Assembly (NCBI GenBank): GCA_013812695.1
Contig: JACCSZ010000293.1
Span: 1-42,356, forward strand
DNA from: Gemmatimonadales bacterium
Lineage (GTDB): Bacteria > Gemmatimonadota > Gemmatimonadetes > Gemmatimonadales > GWC2-71-9
DNA: 42,356 nucleotides
Direction: 5' to 3'
Positions 18,268 to 27,271 of this stretch are shown here, one piece after another. How positions within the stretch are numbered: the stretch's first letter is position 1; the number at the start of each line of letters is the position of its first letter. The notes beneath the pieces were generated by a model. That model was not told where the DNA came from, did no database searches, and saw nothing but the letters and a program-made list of their open reading frames with translations. Made by a program: the position numbers and the translations under genes.

Positions 18268-18606
18268 CTACAGCTGCCGCGTCCTGCCGATGCCCGCGTC
18301 ACTCATCTTATCCGTGTCCAAGTCATGCTGCTGCCCGGTGACGCGATTCCAGGCGTCCTTCACGGCATCCTTGACGTTTTCCCAGGTCGACGCGACAGCC
18401 GACCGATTCTCGACCTTGTCCCACCCGGTCCGTAGATCGCCTTCCACGTCGTTCCAGTTCCGGCCCATGTGGTGCGTGCCGGACTCGAAGCCGTACTGAT
18501 ATGCCGGCCGGATATCCTGATAGTCTCGATCGGAGGCGTACGGGCGCGTACTGAAGTTCTGCTCCCACCACTTGTCCTCTTGATCCCAGGTTCGTTTATC
18601 TGCCAT
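18268..18606 (-). CDS. Small hydrophilic protein, possible stress protein
   Basis: The 112-residue product has no signal peptide or membrane segment. It is rich in Trp, Asp, Arg and Tyr, with RPAYQYGFESG, a second segment GRNWNDVEGDLRTGW and a C-terminal amphipathic helix ENVKDAVKDAWNRVTG. Similar short proteins occur in many proteobacterial and gemmatimonad genomes without assigned function. The helix faintly resembles CsbD/YjbJ-type stress proteins, which is not enough to name it. The start at 18606 was preferred to the ATG at 18618 because GGAGG lies 5 bases before it. Confidence 0.75.
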   Translation of the reverse strand: MADKRTWDQEDKWWEQNFSTRPYASDRDYQDIRPAYQYGFESGTHHMGRNWNDVEGDLRTGWDKVENRSAVASTWENVKDAVKDAWNRVTGQQHDLDTDKMSDAGIGRTRQL

Positions 18607-18618
18607 GCTGTCCTCCAT

Positions 18619-18990
18619 GGTGCTGGTGAAACCACGGGTTCATGGTAGCCCGTGGTCCAGGATCGCGAGGTGAGCCGGATCACCCCCCTGATCGCGTCAG
18701 GCCGAGCGCAGCCAAAAATCGCGACCTGCCAGAACGCCCTGCAGGTCGCGAAGCGGTCTCCATCGTCCAGCGCGGCCCCCGGAGTGAGCAATCCGCGCGT
18801 GGCGCGGCCATCCTCTCTGTTCATAGGCGGTTGCGCGTCGCCTCACGCCAACACCGTCCGACTCCTTCGCCCAGGTTGCCGGTGGGCACACGCGTTGCAT
18901 TCCATTGCGCGGTCCGCCTCGTCACTGTCTTCACCACCGCGCGCAATCCGACCTGAATCCAAGCTTCCGCGCTCTTTCCTGGAGTGAGCC
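18619..18990. other. Intergenic region between divergent genes
   Basis: This holds the promoters of the divergent small protein (-) and coiled-coil gene (+). An 8-bp inverted repeat at 18631-18656 would lie in the leader of the reverse gene, and a terminator-like hairpin sits at 18714-18750. A GGAG ribosome binding site (TGGAGTGAGCC) precedes the ATG at 18991. No convincing ORF was found. Confidence 0.5.
18714..18750 (-). terminator. Orphan intrinsic terminator-like hairpin
   Basis: Read on the reverse strand, a 10-bp perfect stem (arms 18720-18729 and 18741-18750) with an 11-base loop is followed directly by ATTTTTGG. That is a good intrinsic terminator shape. No recognised reverse-strand gene lies upstream of it (18751-18990), so it may end a small RNA or protect the 18606 gene from antisense read-through. 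Confidence 0.45.
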
Positions 18991-21594
18991 ATGGTCACGT
19001 TCCTGAAGGGCCGCCGCCGTAACGATGACGCCGTGGTCGCCGTGGACGAGCGCGGAACCAATGTCGCCGCCGCGCTCGAAGCCCTCGTCGTCCGCGCCCA
19101 GGCCGCGGCGGAGGAGCTGCGGCAGCTGGCGCCGGTGATGGAGCGGTCGGCGGAGCTGGACACCCTGCGGGAGCGCTGCGCGGCGGTCGAGCGCCAGGTG
19201 GAAGGGCTCGAAGCGCTGGGCGCGAGGCTCGCCGCCGCGGAGGAGCAGGCGGCCCGGTTGATGAGCGCGGGCGAGGATGTAGAACGAATCCAGACCCGCA
19301 TGGGCGACCTCGGCGACAAGGTCGAGAGCGCGCTCCACCTCCGCGACGACGTCGAGCGCGTGCTGAGCCTCGAAGGCCCGGTGGCGGTGCTCCGGAGCGA
19401 GGCCGACGCGCTGCGCGGGCAGATCGCGGAGATGTCCGACGGGGTCGGGCGGATCCGGGCGCAGCACGACGATGCGCTCACGGCGCATCGGCATACGACC
19501 GCTCGCCTCGAGGCGATCGACCTGGATCACCAGGCCGCGACCGGCCGCGTCGAGGACACCGAGCGGCGCCTCCAGACGGTCGAGCGCTCGCTCGATCCGC
19601 TCACCCAGGCCACCGAGACGATCCCCGGCGTGCAGCACCAGCTCGCCGTGCTCAAGTCGCTCGCCGATCACCTGGCCCAGAAGACCACCTCCCTGGAGCA
19701 GCAGCGCGAGGCCGTGGATCGGGCCGCGGGGCAGATCAGCAAGCTCACCGTGATGGATCGGGAGCTTGACGTCTGGCTTCGCCGCCAGGAAGAGCAGATC
19801 CGCCGCTTCGGCGCGATCGAGGCCAAGATCGGCGAGGTGCAGGCGCTGCACGCGAAGGTGATGGCGCGCTCTGAGGAATTGCAGACCGCCCAGCAGGAGG
19901 CGGAGACCGCCCAGCAGGGGGCGCGGCAGGCGCTGGGCGACCTCCGCGAGCAGATGCGGAAGAGCAGCGAGGGCTTCGAGCTCGAGAATCGCGGATTGCA
20001 CGCCGTGAGCGAGCGTGTCGGCGACCTCCGCGGCGCCGTAAAGGAGTGCGAGGCGCGTTTCGCCGTGCTCGACGCCGCGAGCCAGGGCGCGTCCGCGGTG
20101 CAGGCGCAGGTGCGGAGCCTGACCGACCAGGCCGGCGGGCTGTCGCAGGAGCTGGTCCGGCTCTCGGACGAGGCCCGCCGCATCGCGGGGATGCGCGAGA
20201 ACGCCGAGCGCCTCGAGTCACTCGCAGGCGACACCGCCGAAGGCATGCAGCGGATCGAGACCCTCAAGCCCCAGCTCGACGAGGCGGTGCTCCAGCTCGC
20301 CACGCTCAAGGGCACCCACGAGATGATGGCCGACGGGCTCGAGCAGATGCGTTTGGCGCAAGGCGAGATGGCCCGGGTGCGCGAGAGCCATGGGGAGACC
20401 CAGAACTGGCTCACGGCCACCGACGGCTGGACCCGCAAGGTGGAGGCGCAGGTGAAGGAGCTCCGCGCGATGGAGCCGGCGGTCGAGCGGATCCGGATGG
20501 ACGTCGAACAGGTCCGCACCTCGATGAGCGACATCGACGCGCGCCGGACGCTGGTGGACGAAGTGCATCGCCGGCTGGCCGACCTCGGCACGCTCAGCGC
20601 CGAGCTCAAGGACCGCGCCGAGGGTCTGCGGGTCCGGATGGACGGCGCCGAGGGCCGGTTCACGCAGCTCGCCACGCAGGCCCAGGAGGCGGAGCGGGTG
20701 TCCGACACCATCTCCGAGGTGGCGTCCTCGGTGGACGCGGCCGAACGGCGGGTGGATGTGGTGGACGGCTCGGTGCGGGCGCTCGAGAGCCGCACCACGC
20801 GGCTCGACGAGCTCGAGCAACGGATCCGGCTCCTGGGCGAGGAGCTCGAGCAGCGCCAGGGCGCGCTCGACAAGGCCACGGATCATCTGACGCGCGCCTC
20901 GGCGCTCCGGCAGGAATCGGCCGACGCCGCCCAGCGGCTGGAGGAGCTCGCGCGCGGGATCGGCGCGATGCTGCAGAAGGCCGAATCCCAGGCGGACGGG
21001 CTCGATCGCCTCTCGGGCGAGCTCGGGTCGCGCGCCGACGCGCTCAAGCCCGTGGATCGCCAGCTCAACCATTTCGAGAGCCTGCTGGCGGAGTGGGAGT
21101 CGGCGCAGACGGAGGCGGCGCGAAGCCTGGAGCAGACCCTGGCGCGCCAAGGAGCGGTGGACGCGCTCGAGGCCCAGGTCAAGCACGTCTTCGACCTGGC
21201 CGAGCGCTCGGTCGAGCAGGCTCAGACCATCGGGGCCGCGCGGCGCGACATCGAGGACACGCACGAGCTGCTGCAGGAAACGAACGCCCAGCTCAAGTCG
21301 GCCGAGGAGTCGCTGCACGGCTTCGAGGCCCGCCGGCGCCAGCTCGAGCGCACCGAGCAGCGGCTGGCCCGCGCGGAAGCGCTGGCGGTCGAGGTGCGCT
21401 CCACCGTGGAGTCCCTGCAGGCGCAGCGGGCCGTGGTCGAGCACGTCATCGAGCGCTCGGGCGCGCTGACCTTCCAGATCAAGCAGGCCGAGGCGCTGGT
21501 GGAGACCCTGCGGCGCGAGCGGACGCTGGCCTGCGACGTCAGCGCGGCCGTGGCGTCCGTGCGGGACGAGGACGAGGTTTCCCCTACCGCCTAG
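18991..21594 (+). CDS. Long coiled-coil protein, unknown function
   Basis: The 867-residue product is coiled coil almost throughout (about residues 25-850), with heptads dense in Ala, Leu, Glu, Gln and Arg. There is no signal peptide and no membrane helix; the first residues are basic (FLKGRRR) and could touch membrane or DNA. No ATPase head (Walker motif) is present, so it is not an SMC protein, and no chemoreceptor or other named domain is seen. Such proteins often act as cytoskeletal scaffolds or organisers of cell shape, but that is an inference. It is well translated from a GGAG site and ends before a strong hairpin. Confidence 0.8.
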   Translation: MVTFLKGRRRNDDAVVAVDERGTNVAAALEALVVRAQAAAEELRQLAPVMERSAELDTLRERCAAVERQVEGLEALGARLAAAEEQAARLMSAGEDVERIQTRMGDLGDKVESALHLRDDVERVLSLEGPVAVLRSEADALRGQIAEMSDGVGRIRAQHDDALTAHRHTTARLEAIDLDHQAATGRVEDTERRLQTVERSLDPLTQATETIPGVQHQLAVLKSLADHLAQKTTSLEQQREAVDRAAGQISKLTVMDRELDVWLRRQEEQIRRFGAIEAKIGEVQALHAKVMARSEELQTAQQEAETAQQGARQALGDLREQMRKSSEGFELENRGLHAVSERVGDLRGAVKECEARFAVLDAASQGASAVQAQVRSLTDQAGGLSQELVRLSDEARRIAGMRENAERLESLAGDTAEGMQRIETLKPQLDEAVLQLATLKGTHEMMADGLEQMRLAQGEMARVRESHGETQNWLTATDGWTRKVEAQVKELRAMEPAVERIRMDVEQVRTSMSDIDARRTLVDEVHRRLADLGTLSAELKDRAEGLRVRMDGAEGRFTQLATQAQEAERVSDTISEVASSVDAAERRVDVVDGSVRALESRTTRLDELEQRIRLLGEELEQRQGALDKATDHLTRASALRQESADAAQRLEELARGIGAMLQKAESQADGLDRLSGELGSRADALKPVDRQLNHFESLLAEWESAQTEAARSLEQTLARQGAVDALEAQVKHVFDLAERSVEQAQTIGAARRDIEDTHELLQETNAQLKSAEESLHGFEARRRQLERTEQRLARAEALAVEVRSTVESLQAQRAVVEHVIERSGALTFQIKQAEALVETLRRERTLACDVSAAVASVRDEDEVSPTA

Positions 21595-21604
21595 TGGTGC
21601 AGAA

Positions 21605-21677
21605 GGGGTGAATGCAGGAGAGTGTGGCGGAAGCACTGTCGGCTTGTGCTCCCGCCACACTCTCCTGCGTTCACCCC
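21605..21677. terminator. 26-bp near-perfect hairpin, bidirectional terminator
   Basis: The arms at 21605-21630 and 21652-21677 pair over 26 bases with one mismatch or G-U pair. An inner 5-bp stem (agcac/gtgct) extends the hairpin. It lies between the convergent ends of the coiled-coil gene (21594) and the glycine-zipper lipoprotein gene (21705), and would form in both transcripts. Confidence 0.8.
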
Positions 21678-21704
21678 GTCGCGCAGGAAGCCAGACTAGC
21701 GGGG

Positions 21705-22955
21705 CTAACGCAGCCGCGCTCCGCCGGTAAACGGCGACGTCAGCGTCAGCACCACCAGCGTCCGCGGCGTTACCACCACGTCGCGGCTCGCGGTGTGCGC
21801 TGCCACGACCGCTCCACCCGCGGCGCCGACGACGCCGCCCACCACCGCTCCCTTGGTCTTGCCTGTGATCACGCCGCCCGCGACGGCGCCTACCGCCGCG
21901 CCTGCCGCGACCTTCTCCGCGGCGCCCGCGTCCACCCCTCGCCCCTTCAGCTCGTGCGGGACCGGCTGCACTTCGGCGTGAATGGGGTACGCTCGCCCGC
22001 CGACCACCACACTGTCGGCACGGAGCTCGAGCTCGCCATCGACGGCGTTCCGTGTGCGCGCGGGCTTGAGTCGTGTGATCGTGAGCCGCACGGCCGAGCC
22101 CGAGGGCACAAGGGTCCGCCCATCCGGGGCGCGCATGTCGCCCGAGACCAGCGCCGTGACGGTCTGCCCGGCGGAGTTGTGGAGCGAGTGGATCGAGTCC
22201 TGGAGCAACGCGCGGACGTGCATGCCGGCGGGTAGCGCGTGCATGTCAGCAGCAGGCGGGACGGCATCCGAGGCGCCGGCTGGAGCTGGTGGTGCGACCG
22301 GGGCCGCGGGTTGCTCCGATGCGCCGGTCGCCGCGGGCGGCGGCGGCGTCGCTGACGGCGCCGGCACAGACGGCGGCTCCGCTGACCGCGTGTTCGCTGG
22401 CGGCGTACTCGCCGGCGAGGGTGTCGTCGCCGGCGGTGGTGTCGCCGGTGGCCTGGCATTCGACGACGACCGCTCGGCCTCCACGGGCGGCACGCTTGCC
22501 GATGCATCGGTTGGAGCCGGCCGGGCCGTGGCGATCTCAGCCTCGGCCGCAGTCGACGTGTCGCCCGGCACCGTGTCACCCCGAGCACTGTCGGCCAAAG
22601 TCAGATCGACTCCTGACGCGTCCACCGGCATTGGCGCGATGCCCGTCGAATCCTCCCGGGCCCCGCCGGCTCGCGCGGAGCCCGCCCGCGCCGCTTCGGT
22701 GCCGGGCCGCTGGCGCGCCTTAGTCCGACGCTTCGGCTGGATCGCACGCTCGGCCGCTCGTCCTCCCGACTGCGTGCGCCGCACCTCCGGGCGCGACGCG
22801 CTGTCGACCGGGGTCGCGATTGGCGCGGCGGTATCCTCCGGAGCGATCTCCAACTCGCGCAATGGGACGTCGGAGACCGCGACCTCCTCCCCACGGTCGC
22901 GGCACGCCGCGAGCGCCACGAGCCCAGTGAATACCAGAATGCGCTGCGTCCACAT
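21705..22955 (-). CDS. Lipoprotein with Pro/Ala linker and glycine-zipper domain
   Basis: From the ATG at 22955 (site GGGAGGAGAG upstream) the product is 416 residues. It has a lipobox (GLVALAAC, Cys18), a disordered Pro/Ala/Thr/Ser-rich linker to about 240, a beta domain at ~250-350 (GMHVRALLQDSIHSL, SGDMRAPDGRTLVPSGSAV), and a glycine-zipper segment at ~360-400 (AAVGAVAGGVITGKTKG, VGGVVGAAGGAVVAA). The linker may cross the peptidoglycan layer, and glycine zippers associate with membranes. The beta domain recalls pore or secretion-channel accessory folds, but I cannot name it. Confidence 0.75.
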   Translation of the reverse strand: MWTQRILVFTGLVALAACRDRGEEVAVSDVPLRELEIAPEDTAAPIATPVDSASRPEVRRTQSGGRAAERAIQPKRRTKARQRPGTEAARAGSARAGGAREDSTGIAPMPVDASGVDLTLADSARGDTVPGDTSTAAEAEIATARPAPTDASASVPPVEAERSSSNARPPATPPPATTPSPASTPPANTRSAEPPSVPAPSATPPPPAATGASEQPAAPVAPPAPAGASDAVPPAADMHALPAGMHVRALLQDSIHSLHNSAGQTVTALVSGDMRAPDGRTLVPSGSAVRLTITRLKPARTRNAVDGELELRADSVVVGGRAYPIHAEVQPVPHELKGRGVDAGAAEKVAAGAAVGAVAGGVITGKTKGAVVGGVVGAAGGAVVAAHTASRDVVVTPRTLVVLTLTSPFTGGARLR

Positions 22956-23132
22956 GGGTGCTCTCCTCCCTCGAGAAATCGCTGGACTCGGTCCGATGGT
23001 CTGCTCGCTGACCCGCTTCAGCTTGACCATCATCCATCCCGCTCCAGCGCTCGCACCGGACCCTGACTCGCCAGGGCCGCTAGTTGCCCTGCGTATGGTA
23101 CCGTTCGGGCCCAGAGATGGAGGTGGTGTGGG

Positions 23133-23468
23133 TCACCGGGGTGGGGCGGGCTGTGCCCCTCTCGCGGCGGCACCGGCGAGGAACGCCGGGAACAGCACGG
23201 TGACGAGCGGCAGACCCCAGACGGGCAGCTGAAGCACGCCGCCGACGCGCTCTGCCACCAGCCCCGCCGGACCCTCCGCGGCTGCCCAGCCGACCAGTAT
23301 GGCCCAGCCGAGAGCCGCACCGAGCGCGCACGAGGGCGCGGAGCCACGGTAACAAGGGGCCGTTCGGACCCACAGCACGGCGAGCGCGGGCACCGCCCAC
23401 CACCCGGCGGCCGCCGTGCCGGCCGCGGTGAGCGCGGCGAACGCCACCGTGCGAAGCGCCCAGCTCAC
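23133..23468 (-). CDS. Small integral membrane protein
   Basis: The 111-residue product read from a GTG at 23468 has three or four hydrophobic helices (TVAFAALTAAGTAAAGWWAV; CALGAALGWAILVGWAAAE; LPLVTVLFPAFLAGAAA). No family is recognised. The GTG overlaps the stop of the acylase gene in a GTGA junction, so its translation is coupled to it. The longer upstream in-frame extension is antisense-style Arg-rich sequence and is not coding. Confidence 0.68.
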   Translation of the reverse strand: MSWALRTVAFAALTAAGTAAAGWWAVPALAVLWVRTAPCYRGSAPSCALGAALGWAILVGWAAAEGPAGLVAERVGGVLQLPVWGLPLVTVLFPAFLAGAAARGAQPAPPR

Positions 23469-25924
23469 GGGGCCGGTGAGAGCATGAGCACTGATGAAGT
23501 CGGCACGCTCTCGGCGTCGCGCGGAAACCGCAGCTCGGCGAGCTCGCCGCGCTGCCACATCGGAATCCGGTCGTCGTACCGCCGGCTCGCGGGATTGCCG
23601 CTCTGACCTCCGGGATACGTGCCCCATCCTCGCACTTCGCGGCCAAGCTCGACGACCATGCGCCAGCTCGCGCCTTCGCCTCCGCCCGCGCTCGACGGGC
23701 TGATCGTGGACGGGCCGCCGGCGACGTCCACGTCGAGCTTCGACAGCGATGGAACGCGCAGCAGATGCCAGATGTGGATCCGGTGGACGGCCGACCACCG
23801 CCAGCCACCGGACTCGGGGGCGCCATGCGCGCGCAGCACGGCCGCGTATCCCTGGGCGAGGGCATCGGCGAGCACGTCGTCCCGCCCCTCCACGGCCCCT
23901 GGCGTGGCGCGGACGTCCCACCACGCGCTCGTGGGATCATCGAGCAAGGCGACGAAGGCCCCGCCGCCCGGACGCACCCCCGGCGGCAGCTCGTCCCAGA
24001 CGCCGGACGAGGCCGCGGCCATCGCCGCCTCGAACAGCACGGCGCCCTCGGTGTTGCGGGTGTAGCGCCGGTCCCAGGCAGCCAGCAGCCGTGCGGCGTG
24101 CGCCAGCGCCGTGTCCGCTGGGCGCACGCTGGCGGCCCGGAGCAGGTACGGCGCGTAGAAATCCGCGCGTGCGCTGCCTGGATCGGTCTGCCATCGGCGC
24201 ATCGTCGCGGGCGTCGTCAGGGAATCGGCGCGGAGCAGCGCGTTGATGCGGAGCGCGCGCCACGGCGGAATCCAGTTGCCGCCCAGGTATCGTGGCTGAT
24301 CGCGCGGATGCTGGGGCTCCTGGTTGGCCGAGGCCAGGAATCCCTGCGGCGGCGCCGTCGACTGCGGAAGCTCCGCCACGGACCAGTCGCCGGTCCAGTC
24401 GCTCGCGCGGGTGGTGCCGTCACGTATGCGATCGCCGCGCCCGTCACCGGGGCGGATCGGAAAGCGTCCGGTCGACCGAATGGCGATCGTCCCCGCGCGA
24501 TCCGCCACCAGCATGGTCTGCGGCGGCGACCGGTACGGCGTCATGGCTTCGTGCCACTCGCGCGCCGTGCGGGCGCGCGCGGCCCGGTGAAACGCGCCGG
24601 TTTCCCCGGCGCTTTCGAGTGTCGTCCACCGAGTGGAAAGCCAGCGTGCACCGACCCGCCGCATCGGGCCACGATGGGTAAAGCGCAGCGTATCCACGCC
24701 TACGATCTCCCCGCGCGGCCCGCGATACCTCTCCACCCGCTCCTCCACCGCCATCCACCCGCCGTCGAGACGATAGCGCCGCGGCCGCGCCACGTCGTCT
24801 ACTTGCTCCGCCCACCAGTCCATCAGGTCGGCCTCGACGTTGGTGAATGACCAGGCGACGTCGCGGTTGAATCCCATCAGGATCGCTGGCAGGCCGGGGA
24901 CAGTGATGCCATACACGTCCAGGACGCCGGGGACGCGGAGGTGAGCCTCATACCAGATCGATGGGAGCGTGAGGTCCAGGTGGGGATCGCCCGCCAGAAG
25001 CGCCGCGCCCGCGCGCGTCCGCGCGGGCGCTACCGCCCAGTTGTTGCTGCCGCGAACGTCGCGTTCGATCCGGGGTGGGAATCCGGGAGCGGCAGGCGCG
25101 ATCGCGATGGCGGCCAGCGCCAGACTGTCGGGCGGGCCCGGGGGGGGCAGGACCAGCGGCACCCGCCCCGGCGCGCCATGCGAGGGTTGGATCGGCTGCT
25201 GCAATGGCGAGTGCCATGGGAAGAGCGCCCCCGCCGCGGCGCTCCCCACGAACGCCGCGGCGCGCAATCGTTCGAGCTCGGTGACGTTCTGCGTCAGCGT
25301 GTAGCCCATCCGGAGCACGACATGGATCGTGCGGAGGGGACTCCAGCGCTCGGGCCGCCGCCCGAGCAATCGGTACTCGAGCGGCAGCTCTCCCGCCGGC
25401 ATCGCGTCGAGATATGCGTTGACACCCGCCGCGTACGCCTCGAGCGATGCACGTGCCTCGCCGGTGTCCGGCAGGGCCGCCGCCAGTCGCTCCGCGGCGC
25501 GCGTCATGCCGAGCCCGCGAGTCTCGCGATCCTGATCGAGCGCGCGCGCGCCGAGCAGCTCGGTGAGCGTACCGCCGCCGGCACGCGCCTGGAGGTCGAG
25601 CTGAAACAGCCGGTCGCGCGCGGTGACGAAGCCGAGCGCGCGAAGCGCGTCGAGCTCGGTGGCCGCGAAGACGTGCGGAACGGCGCGGTCGTCGTACACC
25701 ACCCGCACGGTGCCGGCAAGCCCGGGAATGCGGCTGCTGGCCTCGGCGGGAAACTCCGCCGAGGCGGCCAACGCCCAGACACCTCGAACAGGGTCGAGCA
25801 ACGGCCCGAGCGGCGGCAGGGGCGCCATCCCACGCGCTCCCATCCAGACGAGCCCGGCCAGCGCCAGCAAGGCGCCGGCACGGCCGAGCCCTTGGCGCCG
25901 CATCACGCGTGATCGCAATCGCAT
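23465..25924 (-). CDS. Penicillin acylase family Ntn-hydrolase
   Basis: An 819-residue member of the penicillin/cephalosporin/AHL acylase family. An N-terminal signal or anchor helix (~13-32) is followed by the alpha-subunit region (VPHVFAATELDALRALGFVTARDRLFQLDL, given here only as its two halves VPHVFAATELDALR and GFVTARDRLFQLDL). The autocatalytic site places the N-terminal nucleophile at Ser293 (RGSNNWAV). Beta-subunit motifs include AGDPHLDLTLPS and GFNRDVAWSFTNVEADLMD. These enzymes self-cleave in the periplasm and hydrolyse amide bonds of acylated compounds; quorum-signal or lipopeptide degradation is possible. The start is uncertain (ATG at 25903 also possible). Confidence 0.9.
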   Translation of the reverse strand: MRLRSRVMRRQGLGRAGALLALAGLVWMGARGMAPLPPLGPLLDPVRGVWALAASAEFPAEASSRIPGLAGTVRVVYDDRAVPHVFAATELDALRALGFVTARDRLFQLDLQARAGGGTLTELLGARALDQDRETRGLGMTRAAERLAAALPDTGEARASLEAYAAGVNAYLDAMPAGELPLEYRLLGRRPERWSPLRTIHVVLRMGYTLTQNVTELERLRAAAFVGSAAAGALFPWHSPLQQPIQPSHGAPGRVPLVLPPPGPPDSLALAAIAIAPAAPGFPPRIERDVRGSNNWAVAPARTRAGAALLAGDPHLDLTLPSIWYEAHLRVPGVLDVYGITVPGLPAILMGFNRDVAWSFTNVEADLMDWWAEQVDDVARPRRYRLDGGWMAVEERVERYRGPRGEIVGVDTLRFTHRGPMRRVGARWLSTRWTTLESAGETGAFHRAARARTAREWHEAMTPYRSPPQTMLVADRAGTIAIRSTGRFPIRPGDGRGDRIRDGTTRASDWTGDWSVAELPQSTAPPQGFLASANQEPQHPRDQPRYLGGNWIPPWRALRINALLRADSLTTPATMRRWQTDPGSARADFYAPYLLRAASVRPADTALAHAARLLAAWDRRYTRNTEGAVLFEAAMAAASSGVWDELPPGVRPGGGAFVALLDDPTSAWWDVRATPGAVEGRDDVLADALAQGYAAVLRAHGAPESGGWRWSAVHRIHIWHLLRVPSLSKLDVDVAGGPSTISPSSAGGGEGASWRMVVELGREVRGWGTYPGGQSGNPASRRYDDRIPMWQRGELAELRFPRDAESVPTSSVLMLSPAP

Positions 25925-26163
25925 GCGCGCAATGTGCGCGTTGGCAACGAGGTCAGCCAGCGCGCGCGGGCCGTCCGGTGTCGCCAGGTCGAGGCTCCGG
26001 CCGGACCCTTACGCCCCGCGCAAAGTGACCGGTTCTTCTCCGGCCAATGGCCATGCTTCGATTTTGGAGTAATCTCGCCGGCTCCGGCTCCGGCTCCCGG
26101 TGCCGGACGGCACTCCCTGGGACCACCTGCTCGCGGTGATGCGCTCCCTGGAGCGAAGCGGGT

Positions 26164-26814
26164 CTATTCCTCGTCCGCGTCCACCACCGGCGCATCCACC
26201 AGATGCTCGGCCAGGAACCAGACCTGCATTTCGTTGGTCCGGACCACGTTGCTGACCAGCAGGTCGTTGGTGCCATCGTCGCCCGACTCGTCGGCGGCGC
26301 CGGCGGCCTCCCGGGCGTGCCGCAGGATCAGCTCGTGCGCCTCGAGCAGCCGGGAAATCTGGACCGGCACTTCCTCGCGGCCGCGCGGGGGCCGCTCGAT
26401 CCGCGTCTCCTCGGCCACGTCCGCCCCCATCGCCAGGCTGATGCCGCCCAGGATCTGAATCCGTTCGGCGAGCAGATCCACCAACTCGACCTGCTCGGCG
26501 TAGTGCTTGTCGAACAGCAGGTGAAGCTGGTAGAAGGTGTGACCGGCGACCTGCCAGTGGGACTTCTTGTATAGATCGCGCAGGGTTATGGCATCGGCGA
26601 GCTGCTGGTTGAGGGCCTCCGCGCTCTCCTTGCAGACCGACTCGTCCAGGCCGATTGGGAGCCGCGCGATCGTACCGTACGCCTGGAGCTCGGGACCGCG
26701 CTGGCCGGTGCGCGGCCGCGGGCTGGCCGCGCTCCCGCGTTCCGCCCTCGAGCCGTCCTGCCGGGGCCGGGTTCCGGTGGCGGAGCGGCCGCTGCCGTTG
26801 GATCGTTGGACCAC
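26164..26814 (-). CDS. dps: Dps-like ferritin with basic N-terminal extension
   Basis: The 216-residue product has a Dps four-helix domain at about 60-215. The ferroxidase ligands appear with exact Dps spacing: His86 (KSHWQV), His98 (QLHLLFD), Asp113 and Glu117 (VDLLAERI), followed by ILGG. Dps oxidises Fe2+ with H2O2, stores iron in a dodecamer and shields DNA. The first ~45 residues are rich in Arg, Gly and Ser and are probably a flexible DNA-binding tail. The start is a GTG at 26814, placed 3 bases after a GGAGGT site. The acidic C-terminus (VVDADEE) is unusual. Confidence 0.92.
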   Translation of the reverse strand: MVQRSNGSGRSATGTRPRQDGSRAERGSAASPRPRTGQRGPELQAYGTIARLPIGLDESVCKESAEALNQQLADAITLRDLYKKSHWQVAGHTFYQLHLLFDKHYAEQVELVDLLAERIQILGGISLAMGADVAEETRIERPPRGREEVPVQISRLLEAHELILRHAREAAGAADESGDDGTNDLLVSNVVRTNEMQVWFLAEHLVDAPVVDADEE

Positions 26815-27021
26815 AAGACCTCCATAGTAAAGGATCGGACAAGAGTCATCGTATCCTCCTGGAGCAGGGGTACCCGTGAGCAGGGTCACCACTTGCTCCG
26901 CTTCGAGCTTCGGTGTACGTTTTTCCAGCGCCGGATGGCGGAGCGTCTTCCGGGACCGACGTGTTGTGCAGGGGCTGGCGTTGGTGCCGGCCCCGTTTGT
27001 TACCCGACGAAGGGCGGCTAC

Positions 27022-27222
27022 ATGACCGAGGTGAGGCTGCGTGACGAGGACAGCCTGGAGCGCGCGCTCAAGCTGTTCAAGCGGAAGCTCCAGAAGTCCG
27101 GACTGTTCGGCGAGCTGCGCCGGCGCCGACATTACGTGAAGCCGAGCGAAGCCCGGGCGATCAAGACCGCGGCGGCGGAGCGGCGGAAGCGGAAAAAGAA
27201 GGTAGTGAAAAGCGAGTGGTGA
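27022..27222 (+). CDS. rpsU: Ribosomal protein bS21
   Basis: The 66-residue basic protein matches bS21: an N-terminal V-R-x-x-D-E-S-x-E-x-A-L-x-x-F-K-R pattern, the YVKPSEAR segment and a Lys/Arg-rich tail. It binds the 30S platform near the 3' end of 16S rRNA and helps initiation. It is a single-gene unit: its own leader region lies between it and the divergent dps gene, and an intrinsic terminator starts 7 nt after the stop. Confidence 0.95.
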   Translation: MTEVRLRDEDSLERALKLFKRKLQKSGLFGELRRRRHYVKPSEARAIKTAAAERRKRKKKVVKSEW

Positions 27223-27228
27223 GTGGGC

Positions 27229-27264
27229 CCGGCTGAGCGAACTGCATGCTCAGCCGGTTTTTTT
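27229..27264 (+). terminator. Intrinsic terminator of rpsU
   Basis: A perfect 10-bp stem (ccggctgagc/gctcagccgg, arms 27229-27238 and 27248-27257) with a 9-base loop is followed by seven T residues. It also reads into the end of the convergent lipoprotein gene. Confidence 0.93.
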
Positions 27265-27271
27265 GTGCCGC

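Noticed and set aside
20218..21660. Reverse ORF of 480 codons opposite the coiled-coil gene
   Set aside because: Leu/Arg/His-rich shadow of a heptad-repeat gene, with no ribosome binding site or recognisable domain.
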